19,320 nt of DNA, from the NCBI GenBank assembly GCA_016290715.1, contig JAEEUY010000100.1, forward strand, positions 1 through 19,320. The letters run 5' to 3'. The first letter of the stretch is position 1, and every line of letters starts with the position of its first letter. The stretch comes from Bacteroidales bacterium (GTDB lineage Bacteria; Bacteroidota; Bacteroidia; Bacteroidales; WCHB1-69). The notes below the pieces were generated by a model. The model made no database searches. It was not told where the DNA came from and worked only from the letters and a program-made list of their open reading frames with translations. This document shows, piece by piece, positions 7,790 through 15,059 of this stretch. Made by a program: the position numbers and the translations under genes.

Positions 7790-9565
7790 TTACATCTTTT
7801 CAGGCACTTTGATACCAAGCAATGCCATCGCATTTTTAATAACCAAGGCGGTTAATTCCGAAATCTGGAGTCTTAAAATACGTTTGGTGTCATCTGTTTC
7901 TTTAAAAATAGGGGTCTCCTGATAAAAACGGTTGAAATCTTTGGCTAAATCAAAAGCGTAATTGGCAATCAGTGCAGGACTCATGTTGGTGCCGGCGCTT
8001 TCCACAACTTGCGGAAAGTCGTAGAGCGATTGAATCAGCTCTTTTTCCCTCTTTTCTAAGGAAATATCAGATAAGGAGATTTGGGCGTAATCAATGGCAT
8101 TTTCTTCCGCTTTTCTTAACAATGATTTGATTCTTGCGTGCGTATATTGTATGAAAGGTGCTGTATTTCCGTTGAAATCAATCGATTCTTCGGGATTAAA
8201 CAGCATGTTCTTTTTAGGGTCAACTTTTAAAATAAAATATTTTAAGGCTCCTAAGCCAATCATTTCATACAGTTCTCCTGCATCTTCCACTGCGTTTTTC
8301 CCCAATTCAGATGTCTTTTCTTTCGCTTGATAAATCATCTCTTCCATCAGGTCGTCGGCATCTACCACAGTCCCTTCACGCGATTTCATTTTACCGTTAG
8401 GCAGTTCCACCATTCCGTATGAAAGATGGAAAATGGATTTGCCGAACTCTTTGCCTAATTTTTCTCCCAATACAATTTTCAGAACATCAAAGTGATAATT
8501 CTGCTCATTGCCAACAACATAGATCATTTTTTGCGGCAAATACTCCTCATAACGAAGTTGCGCAGTACCCAAATCTTGTGTCATATATACGGAAGTCCCG
8601 TCTTTTCGCAGCAATAGCTTTTCATCCAATCCTTTATCACGCAAATCCACCCAAACAGAGTTGTCGTCTCTGCGGTAGAAAACACCCTTTTTTAGTCCTT
8701 CATCCACTAATTTCTTCCCTAAGAGGTACGTTTGCGACTCGTAATATATTTTGTGGAATTCAATACCCAATTGCTTGTATGTTTGGTCGAAACCGGCATA
8801 AACCCAATTATTCATCTGGTTCCATAAGGCACGGATTTCAGGGTCGTTATTTTCCCATTTCAGCAACATTTCTTGCGCCTCTCTGATGAGCGGGGCTTCC
8901 TTTTCAGCTCTCTCTTTTTCCATGCCTCCCTTGACCAATTCTTCAACTTGTGCTTTGTAATGTTTGTCAAACTCGACATAGTACTTTCCAACAAGATGGT
9001 CGCCTTTGATATGACTGCTCTCAGGAGTCTCCCCGTTCCCGAATTTCTTCCATGCTAACATCGATTTGCAGATATGGATCCCTCTGTCGTTCACCAGGTT
9101 GACTTTGACTACATTTTTGCCGCAAGCACTTAAAATACGTGAAACAGAATCTCCTAACAAGTTGTTCCTGATATGGCCTAAATGTAGCGGCTTATTGGTA
9201 TTGGGAGAGGAAAACTCAATCAATGTTACAGGCTCGTTTTCTGCCATTTTCTGGTAGCCATATTGACTGTTAAAACGATTCTTTTGAATGAAATCATACC
9301 AGCTTTGGGCATCAAAAACGAGATTCAAGAAACCTTTAACCACATTAAAATGACAATTTATACTTTGGCTGATATAGGTTCCAAGTTCTTGTGCTACAAC
9401 ATCAGGGGCTTTGTGAGCTTGTTTTACAAAGGGGAAAACAACGATGGTGAAATCGCCTTCAAATTCTCTGTTTGTTTTTTGAATAATATTGGTATCTATT
9501 TGCCAATCAATTTGATACAAATTAGAAAGTGCAGATTGTAATGCTTGAGCAATAGCTAATTTCAT
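7790..9565 (-). CDS. argS: Arginyl-tRNA synthetase
   Basis: The class I synthetase charges tRNA-Arg with arginine in the cytoplasm. With the start at ATG 9565 (MKLAIAQALQ) it has 591 residues, normal for the family; the frame is open further upstream but that part overlaps the preceding gene. The N-terminal ArgRS domain covers about 1-100. The HIGH-type motif is HLGH at 128-131 within SPNTNKPLHLGHIRNN. The KMSKS-type motif is KMKSR at 392-396. MTQDLGTAQLR (328-338) and the tail from about 470 match the catalytic and DALR anticodon-binding parts. Its ATG is one base after the stop of the upstream DoxX/MauE-like gene, and rsgA follows after 2 bases, so all three are almost certainly co-transcribed. 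Confidence 0.97.
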   Translation of the reverse strand: MKLAIAQALQSALSNLYQIDWQIDTNIIQKTNREFEGDFTIVVFPFVKQAHKAPDVVAQELGTYISQSINCHFNVVKGFLNLVFDAQSWYDFIQKNRFNSQYGYQKMAENEPVTLIEFSSPNTNKPLHLGHIRNNLLGDSVSRILSACGKNVVKVNLVNDRGIHICKSMLAWKKFGNGETPESSHIKGDHLVGKYYVEFDKHYKAQVEELVKGGMEKERAEKEAPLIREAQEMLLKWENNDPEIRALWNQMNNWVYAGFDQTYKQLGIEFHKIYYESQTYLLGKKLVDEGLKKGVFYRRDDNSVWVDLRDKGLDEKLLLRKDGTSVYMTQDLGTAQLRYEEYLPQKMIYVVGNEQNYHFDVLKIVLGEKLGKEFGKSIFHLSYGMVELPNGKMKSREGTVVDADDLMEEMIYQAKEKTSELGKNAVEDAGELYEMIGLGALKYFILKVDPKKNMLFNPEESIDFNGNTAPFIQYTHARIKSLLRKAEENAIDYAQISLSDISLEKREKELIQSLYDFPQVVESAGTNMSPALIANYAFDLAKDFNRFYQETPIFKETDDTKRILRLQISELTALVIKNAMALLGIKVPEKM

Positions 9566-9566
9566 A

Positions 9567-10772
9567 TTACTTGTTTTGGTTGTTGATAAAAGAGATCTTT
9601 TTAAAGTCGCGCCAATTCCATTTTCCCATGACGATGCCGTTTTGGACGTAAATGATGCCGGGATTCGCATGAATGGCATCTCGTACAATAAAGGGACCTT
9701 TGATGGGGTCGCAATCACTGCGATAAATCGGGAAAGTGATGTTGTGTTCTTTTTTAAAGGTAGCGATTTCTTTCACGGAAGAGTTGGTTAAGCCAACGAA
9801 ATCACATTGATTATCAGTGCAATATTGGATTATTTTTGCCAAATAAGGGCTTTCCAGACCTTCTATGTCGGTTTCGTCCAGATCTGTCATAAACAGAATA
9901 AAGAGCGGACGGGTATTGTTCTCATTCAACAGATCCGCAGAGTAATCAGAAATGGAGTCTTCCATTGTAAGCCCTTGAATAGGAGCTCGTTTCAATTCGC
10001 TGATAATTCTCTCTTCCTCTCTGGCAGATTCTTTGTCATCAAAAAATGATTCGTCTTCTTCATATTTTTTCAGTAATTCATCTTCTGTAAATGAATATTC
10101 GTTACCCAATGAATCGGTGTAAACATAGGTTACTTCGGTAACCTGTTGTTTGTCGATGTAACTGTCCGCTACGTTACTCTTGATTTTCCAGTCACTGAAA
10201 TCAATGATAGGAAGGTGGCGATAGCAGTAAAGTTGGATGAGTCCGGCAATCAGCATGGTGAGACCGATGAGAAGCCATTTGCCCAATTCGGTGAGACGGA
10301 TGTCAGGAATATGGTCACGATATAAGAAAATGAGAATGGTGGGGATGATGATGATGACATTCTTGAGGAATGTCTGTAAATTGCTGAGTTTTATTGCTTT
10401 GCCAAAACAACCGCAATCTTTTACTACACCAAAATCATACCCATGGTTTACTTCAAGATATTCTGCTAAGGCCAACCAAGCTGTAAGCAAGAAGAAGAAA
10501 CACATGAAAAGAAGGTATAAGGTTGCAGTTAGCTTGATTTTCACACGGAAAAGCATCATTACCCCTAAAGTGAATTCAACGATGGTGAGTGCAATCGCAC
10601 AAAACATGCTGAAAAATTGCAAGAATGGCATTCTGAATGAGATGAAATAATCATCGAATTGAATGGCATTGGCAATCGGATCAATCGCTTTGCTTAATCC
10701 GGAGAAAATGAATAAGCATCCTAAAAGAATGCGTAAAATCAAGATGACAATAGGTTCTTTTTTGTGAATCAT
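9567..10772 (-). CDS. DoxX/MauE-like membrane protein with C-terminal thioredoxin-like region
   Basis: The start chosen is ATG 10772 (MIHKKEPIVI), giving 401 residues; the frame runs further upstream but into DUF1599. The N-terminal half has four membrane helices (about 5-28, 52-75, 82-103, 135-151) and a fifth at about 165-183. The first carries RILLGCLFIFSGLSKAIDP, typical of DoxX/MauE-type proteins. DCGCFG at 119-124, between helices, resembles the cysteine motif of MauE-like redox membrane proteins. A charged linker (about 200-265) leads to a soluble part (about 285-395) that reads like a thioredoxin fold (RPLFILFMTDLDE, then PGIIYVQNGIVMGKWNWRDF) but lacks CxxC. This is a conserved Bacteroidetes architecture of unproven function. 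Its position between DUF1599 and argS, downstream of two thioredoxin-fold proteins, suggests envelope thiol chemistry. Topology is my reading, not a prediction run. Confidence 0.8.
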   Translation of the reverse strand: MIHKKEPIVILILRILLGCLFIFSGLSKAIDPIANAIQFDDYFISFRMPFLQFFSMFCAIALTIVEFTLGVMMLFRVKIKLTATLYLLFMCFFFLLTAWLALAEYLEVNHGYDFGVVKDCGCFGKAIKLSNLQTFLKNVIIIIPTILIFLYRDHIPDIRLTELGKWLLIGLTMLIAGLIQLYCYRHLPIIDFSDWKIKSNVADSYIDKQQVTEVTYVYTDSLGNEYSFTEDELLKKYEEDESFFDDKESAREEERIISELKRAPIQGLTMEDSISDYSADLLNENNTRPLFILFMTDLDETDIEGLESPYLAKIIQYCTDNQCDFVGLTNSSVKEIATFKKEHNITFPIYRSDCDPIKGPFIVRDAIHANPGIIYVQNGIVMGKWNWRDFKKISFINNQNK

Positions 10773-10797
10773 GGTCTTAATATTTTTTATTTCCCGT

Positions 10798-11349
10798 TTA
10801 ATTTCCGTTTTCTGATATTCTGATGAGTGCAAACATGGCATAGTTGATGATGTCGTAATAGTTGGCATCTAACCCTTCGGAGATGATTGTTTCGCCATGA
10901 TGGTCTTCTATCTGTTTTATTCTCAATAGTTTCATGAGAATAATATCTGTAAATGAACTTGTGCGCATTTTCCGCCACGCTTCATCGTAGTCGTGATTTT
11001 TATTGAGCATCAGTTCTTTGGCATTGTTAAGATATTTCTTGAACAGGTCAATCGCTTTTTCTGCCGGCATGAGTTGGTCCATGGTGTTGGCAACGCCAAT
11101 TTCCAACTGTATAAGCGACATGACAGAATAATTGACAATCCCGATATATTCAGGGAGCACGCCTTCATTCACTTTAGTAATGCCCTTCTGTTCTATACTT
11201 CTGATCCTCTGTGCTTTAATATATATTTGGTCGGTGAGCGATTCGGTGCGGAGAATGCGCCATGCCGTTCCATAATCTATTGCCTTTTTAGAAAAAATAT
11301 CAATGCAAAGTGCTGCATTTTCATCAAATTCTTGTGCAGTATTCTTCAT
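10798..11349 (-). CDS. DUF1599 protein with two tandem copies of the domain
   Basis: The 183-residue protein is a duplicated DUF1599 unit. Copy one spans about residues 14-83, copy two about 109-178, offset by exactly 95 residues. DYGTAW (25-30) repeats as DYDEAW (120-125), RILRTESLTD (31-40) as RKMRTSSFTD (126-135), KAQRIR (45-50) as KLLRIK (140-145), and the EG-x9-IxNY stretch (62-74) as EG-x9-INY (158-170). No signal peptide or membrane helix is seen, so it should be cytoplasmic. The biochemical function is unknown to me; the domain has been linked by others to nucleotide modification, which I cannot test here. The gene starts 10 bases after the upstream thioredoxin-like gene and ends 25 bases before the DoxX/MauE-like gene, consistent with one operon. 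Confidence 0.87.
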   Translation of the reverse strand: MKNTAQEFDENAALCIDIFSKKAIDYGTAWRILRTESLTDQIYIKAQRIRSIEQKGITKVNEGVLPEYIGIVNYSVMSLIQLEIGVANTMDQLMPAEKAIDLFKKYLNNAKELMLNKNHDYDEAWRKMRTSSFTDIILMKLLRIKQIEDHHGETIISEGLDANYYDIINYAMFALIRISENGN

Positions 11350-11359
11350 GTTTTGTGTT

Positions 11360-12754
11360 TTACAATAAGTTTAAACGACGTAAATAATCTGATATTTCGT
11401 CACCCTGTAAATCTTTTTTGATAACTCGTTTGTCTTTGTCCAACAAAAACAGGTATGGAATGACACGCAAGTCGTAAAGTTGTTGTTCTTCAATAGTGTG
11501 TTGGAAATCCCATCCGTGCATGTATCGGGGATTGGCTTTATTTTGCAGATAGCGTTTCCACAACGCCTCGTCGGTTTCAAAATAGATGGTGACCAGTTTT
11601 ATTTTCCCTTCATCAATCGCCCGATTCAGATCTTCGTTTAAAGCTATTTTTTCACGAAGTTCGGTGCAACTGGGGCAATCGGGATTTTGGAAGTATAATA
11701 TAAGATACTCGCTTTCAATATCATACAAGGAACTTTTCGTACTGTCTGCCCATAAAATCTGAAAATCAGGAACCAAAGAGCCTTCTCTGTTTTTTTGATG
11801 GATGGCATAGAGCGATTTGTATCGTGCTTGTCGCTCTGCAGGCAATTTCTCATATTGGAGAGCATTGTTTAGCATACATAAATAGATCTCTTCGTTCCAA
11901 AGTGGGGAGGAGAGGGTTCCGAAAATTTTTTCAATCTTGTCGAAAAAGACAGTGTAAATTTCGGGCGATTGTTGTGCTTTATGAAGCAATTGCTGAATGG
12001 CAAGCGTGTCATCCGGTGCTTGCATTTGCAAAATTATTTTGCTGAATTCCAATATCTTATCAGATACTTTGGGATAGAAAGCCATGCGGGGGTCGTCGAA
12101 TGAGTAATAGTCAAAAAGATGTTGCGTGTAGTATTGGAAAATGTATTTCTGGCTTTGCACATATTGTGATGGGGACTTGATTCTGCGTGAAAATTTTGCA
12201 ATATTCGATAGCAATTTGCCCTTATTTTCAGCAGCTATGCGCAATTTGTAGGCATCGGCATTCTCAAGAATCACCTTCTCTTTCATCATTAATGAATCTG
12301 CCAATGTGCGTAACATGTTTTGAGGCAGCGTATGACTTGCCTGAATATAAATGTTTTCAATGGAGTCTATTTCTTGTTCATATTGGGCTATTTGGCGTTC
12401 AAATGCAAGGTGTTGGTTATTTTCATCGTTGTTTTCAAAAAAAACTTCTCCCTTTGCACGAAGCGTCACGGTGAAATTTTCCTCTTTCTCATTGGAAATC
12501 AACAAGGGAAAAAGGTATTGGTCATCCCCACTTACTTGATAATATCCTTCAGGAAGCGTCTTCTTTTGTTTGAGTGTGGTTTGTGAACGAAAAGGGGCAC
12601 TCAAAATATTCTGGAAATCCCTATGACCGTCAAAACGTTGCAAGTAAATGGAGTCAAAAGTTACACCGCTACTATTCATCTTAAGTGTAAACCCCTGTCC
12701 GCAAACGACAGATGTAAAACCAAGGAGCGCAACAAGTGCAAAAAATTTCCTCAT
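11360..12754 (-). CDS. Secreted thioredoxin-fold (TlpA-like) protein, copy 1
   Basis: This 464-residue protein starts with a signal peptide (MRKFFALVALLGFTSVVCG, cleavage probably before Gln20; Cys18 does not make a good lipobox). Residues 20-105 look like a beta-rich DUF4369-type domain. Residues 115-320 are mostly helical, consistent with a DUF5106-type middle domain. Residues 325-464 are a thioredoxin fold: CPSC at 360-363 in FQNPDCPSC, and cis-proline Pro433 in VIPYLFLLDKDK. Both active cysteines are present, so a periplasmic disulfide reductase or isomerase role is likely, but the substrate is unknown. It is paralogous over its full length to the neighbouring gene at 12823-14211. It has its own -7 promoter match at 12786-12793 and precedes DUF1599 by 10 bases, so it is probably the first gene of the argS-rsgA operon. 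Confidence 0.85.
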   Translation of the reverse strand: MRKFFALVALLGFTSVVCGQGFTLKMNSSGVTFDSIYLQRFDGHRDFQNILSAPFRSQTTLKQKKTLPEGYYQVSGDDQYLFPLLISNEKEENFTVTLRAKGEVFFENNDENNQHLAFERQIAQYEQEIDSIENIYIQASHTLPQNMLRTLADSLMMKEKVILENADAYKLRIAAENKGKLLSNIAKFSRRIKSPSQYVQSQKYIFQYYTQHLFDYYSFDDPRMAFYPKVSDKILEFSKIILQMQAPDDTLAIQQLLHKAQQSPEIYTVFFDKIEKIFGTLSSPLWNEEIYLCMLNNALQYEKLPAERQARYKSLYAIHQKNREGSLVPDFQILWADSTKSSLYDIESEYLILYFQNPDCPSCTELREKIALNEDLNRAIDEGKIKLVTIYFETDEALWKRYLQNKANPRYMHGWDFQHTIEEQQLYDLRVIPYLFLLDKDKRVIKKDLQGDEISDYLRRLNLL

Positions 12755-12785
12755 ATAACCAAAATATTTTCTTCAAAAAACAGGG

Positions 12786-12793
12786 CAAAGATA
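12786..12793 (-). promoter_or_regulatory. Bacteroidetes -7 promoter element before thioredoxin-fold copy 1
   Basis: On the - strand this reads TATCTTTG, matching TAnnTTTG. A start site about 7 bases downstream gives a leader of about 25 bases to the ATG at 12754. No -33 TTTG at the standard spacing is visible. If real, it drives the thioredoxin-fold/DUF1599/DoxX/argS/rsgA string independently of the upstream paralogue. Confidence 0.5.
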
Positions 12794-12822
12794 CAAAAAA
12801 AGAGAAAAGGTTTCATGTTCTT

Positions 12823-14211
12823 CTATAATAGTTTTAATTGGTGAAGATAGTAAGAAATCTCATTTTTGAATAATTCTTTCTTAATCACTTTTTTATCTTT
12901 ATCCAACAAAAAAAGATAAGGGATATTGGGCAGGTAGAACAGCTCGTCATCTACAATTTTATGTTGCCATTCCCAACCATAAAAAAAGCGGGGATTGCCC
13001 TTTGTTTTCACATACGTGCGCCACAAATTTTCATTTTCATTGAAGTAAACGGAAAGCACCTTGATACGCCCGCTGTCAATCGCTTGACTGAGTTCTTCGT
13101 TTTCCGATAATATTTTATGCATCTCTGCACAAGTGGGACAATCCGGATTCTGGAAAAAGAGTATAAGATATTCACTTTCAAAATCATACAGCGAACTTGT
13201 GTGATTGTCGGGCCACATGATCTGGAAATCAGGCACCTGTTGTCCGGGCAGATTTTTGTTGTAGGATTGATAGAGTGCTTCGTAACGGGTTCTCCTATTT
13301 GATGATAAATTATTGTAATTTAAAGCGTTATTTAACATTTTAAGATATATCTCTTCGGTCCAGTAATCCGAGACAAAGAACCCGAATTTTCGTTCCAACA
13401 GGTCAAAAAACACTTCGTAAGTTTTCGTATTGGCTTGGGCTTGATCCAACAACAAGTTGACGGCTTTCGCCCCGTCTTCAATGGATAGGTCAAAAACGAA
13501 CTTGCACCATTCATTCATCTTATCGGCCAACATCGGATGGGTGGTCAGCCGGCTGTCAGAGAAGTTGTAGTGCTTAAAAATGTTTTTCACGTAATATTGC
13601 AAGAACTCATTTTGGTTTTTGGGGTGGGCGATGGGCCGGATTTCGCGGGAAAAATTTGCGATAGAGGCGAGGAGCGTACCTTTGTTTTCGGCTGCAACGC
13701 GCATTTTGTAAGCTTCATCGGCTGCCAACAAGGCATTCATCTGCTCAATCAGCATTGAGGCTATTTGCTGCAACTTTTGTGGGGTCTCCGTGGTTTGTGC
13801 CTTTTCAAAAATGTTATTGAGCGAGTCTCTTTTATAAATGAATTCTTCCGTTTTTTTATTGAAAGCGATATAATGGTTGTTCTCTTCGCTGTTTTCGAAA
13901 ACAACCGCTCCATTGGAAATCGTTACCACAAAATTTTCTTTCTTCTCGTCCGAAATCAATAGGTGGAAAAGTAGGGTGGTGTCTCCTGCAACACGGTAAT
14001 AACCGGCAGGCAATGCCTTTTTTTGTTTGAAAACAACTTGGGCGCTATGGGGAAGAGAAATGAGAGTCTTGTATCCCCTGTTGCCATTGAATTTCTGTAG
14101 TTTCAAGCTGTCGAATGCCAAATGCTGACTGTGGACTTTTAAGGTAAAGCCCTGACTATAGGAAAAAAAACAGAATAGGCTGAATAAGAGATAAAAAAGG
14201 GTTCTTTTCAT
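12823..14211 (-). CDS. Secreted thioredoxin-fold (TlpA-like) protein, copy 2
   Basis: A 462-residue paralogue of the downstream neighbour with the same architecture. It has a signal peptide (MKRTLFYLLFSLFCFFSYS, cleavage probably before Gln20), a beta-rich N-terminal domain (20-105) starting QGFTLK as in copy 1, a helical middle domain (about 115-320), and a thioredoxin fold with CPTC at 358-361 (FQNPDCPTC) and cis-proline Pro431 (IPYLFLLDKDKKVIKKEL). The two copies align end to end almost without gaps, most strongly in LLISxEKxENF, YKxRxAAENKGxLLxxIAxFSR and the thioredoxin domain. This indicates tandem duplication followed by divergence. It starts from its own -7 match at 14240-14247, and its stop is 68 bases upstream of the copy 1 start. 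A homologue of known substrate is not recognisable. Confidence 0.85.
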   Translation of the reverse strand: MKRTLFYLLFSLFCFFSYSQGFTLKVHSQHLAFDSLKLQKFNGNRGYKTLISLPHSAQVVFKQKKALPAGYYRVAGDTTLLFHLLISDEKKENFVVTISNGAVVFENSEENNHYIAFNKKTEEFIYKRDSLNNIFEKAQTTETPQKLQQIASMLIEQMNALLAADEAYKMRVAAENKGTLLASIANFSREIRPIAHPKNQNEFLQYYVKNIFKHYNFSDSRLTTHPMLADKMNEWCKFVFDLSIEDGAKAVNLLLDQAQANTKTYEVFFDLLERKFGFFVSDYWTEEIYLKMLNNALNYNNLSSNRRTRYEALYQSYNKNLPGQQVPDFQIMWPDNHTSSLYDFESEYLILFFQNPDCPTCAEMHKILSENEELSQAIDSGRIKVLSVYFNENENLWRTYVKTKGNPRFFYGWEWQHKIVDDELFYLPNIPYLFLLDKDKKVIKKELFKNEISYYLHQLKLL

Positions 14212-14239
14212 AGAAGAAATTTGATTGTATAAATAACGG

Positions 14240-14247
14240 CAAAATTA
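14240..14247 (-). promoter_or_regulatory. Bacteroidetes -7 promoter element before thioredoxin-fold copy 2
   Basis: On the - strand the sequence is TAATTTTG, a full match to TAnnTTTG. The implied leader to the ATG at 14211 is about 22 bases. It lies in the 85-base gap after the comF-type gene, so copy 2 can be transcribed separately. No standard -33 element is seen. Confidence 0.5.
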
Positions 14248-14296
14248 AAAATTTGTTTTAATGTATGATGGGATGGGAATGACTAATTTCCGGTTT

Positions 14297-14998
14297 TTAA
14301 TCTTGTGCTGTGGCTAATGTCAAAACACTCACTTGGGTGTCGGGGACGGACAGAATTTTATGAATGGCAGCTTCCATTGTGGCTCCGGTCGTAAGCACAT
14401 CATCGCAGATGAGGATGTGTTTTCCGGTGAGGTCTTCTTCATTCTGAATTTTAAATACATTCTTCACATTTTCCCAGCGATTAAATCTGCTTTTTTGGGT
14501 TTGTGTTTCCGTAAATGTTTCTCTTGTAAGATATTGTGTGGAGTAGGGGAGCCCGGTAGTCTTACTTAAGCCTTTGGCAATCCATTCGCTTTGATTGTAA
14601 CCACGCAATTTGAGTTTCTTTGGGTGCAACGGAATGGGCAAAATAAGGTCAATACCGTCAAGCGAATGACTTTCTTTTAATTTATTTCCATAAATGGCTG
14701 ACAGATAAGCCCCTATCTCTTTATTTCCTTTATATTTCAATTCGTGAAGGAGCGATTGTACATAATTGCCTTTGCGATAAAATAAAAAGCAAAACACTTT
14801 TTCCACCTTTACTCTTCCCCAAAATATTTTTTCAAGGGGGTTCTCATGGAGCAAGTGATAATTGGTTTCCGGCAGATGAAGCAGGCATTCCAAACATAAA
14901 TAATCTTCATTTTCTTGTAGAATTTTTTTGCATCCAATACAAATTTTAGGATAAAATAGTGATAATAAGTTTGTTAGTAGTTTTGAGTTTTTTTTCAT
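14297..14998 (-). CDS. ComF-family phosphoribosyltransferase-like protein
   Basis: With ATG 14998 as start the protein has 233 residues, the usual size of ComF/GntX-type proteins; the frame extends further upstream but would overlap the divergent gene. Near the N-terminus is a four-cysteine zinc ribbon (Cys20-x2-Cys23, Cys35-x2-Cys38). LPIPLHPKKLKLRGYNQS (119-136) is the family's RGxNQ region. HILICDDVLTTGATM (194-208) is the PRPP-binding loop of type I phosphoribosyltransferases. In naturally competent bacteria ComF is needed for DNA uptake or processing of the incoming strand; in most Bacteroidetes the role is untested. It is divergent from the coiled-coil gene, with promoters inside the 61-base gap. 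Confidence 0.92.
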   Translation of the reverse strand: MKKNSKLLTNLLSLFYPKICIGCKKILQENEDYLCLECLLHLPETNYHLLHENPLEKIFWGRVKVEKVFCFLFYRKGNYVQSLLHELKYKGNKEIGAYLSAIYGNKLKESHSLDGIDLILPIPLHPKKLKLRGYNQSEWIAKGLSKTTGLPYSTQYLTRETFTETQTQKSRFNRWENVKNVFKIQNEEDLTGKHILICDDVLTTGATMEAAIHKILSVPDTQVSVLTLATAQD

Positions 14999-15016
14999 AA
15001 TCTTACAATTTAATAG

Positions 15017-15024
15017 TAATTTTG
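15017..15024 (+). promoter_or_regulatory. Bacteroidetes -7 promoter element for the coiled-coil gene
   Basis: TAATTTTG matches TAnnTTTG. A start near 15031 leaves a leader of about 29 bases to the ATG at 15060. The matching -33 region would fall over the start codon of the divergent comF-type gene; no clear TTTG is present there. Confidence 0.5.
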
Positions 15025-15042
15025 CAGTTTGTATTAGAAACG

Positions 15043-15050
15043 CAAAATTA
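15043..15050 (-). promoter_or_regulatory. Bacteroidetes -7 promoter element for the comF-type gene
   Basis: On the - strand this is TAATTTTG. A start near 15036 gives a leader of about 38 bases to ATG 14998. The element lies downstream of the + strand -7 element, so the two promoters face each other and their first transcribed bases overlap. A - strand TTTG at 15076-15079, 25 bases upstream, could be a poor -33. Confidence 0.45.
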
Positions 15051-15059
15051 TATTTTTTT

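Noticed and set aside
9566..9718. A longer N-terminus for argS.
   Set aside because: It would overlap the preceding gene by about 150 bases and adds residues unlike any ArgRS N-terminus; MKLAIAQALQ at 9565 is the natural start.
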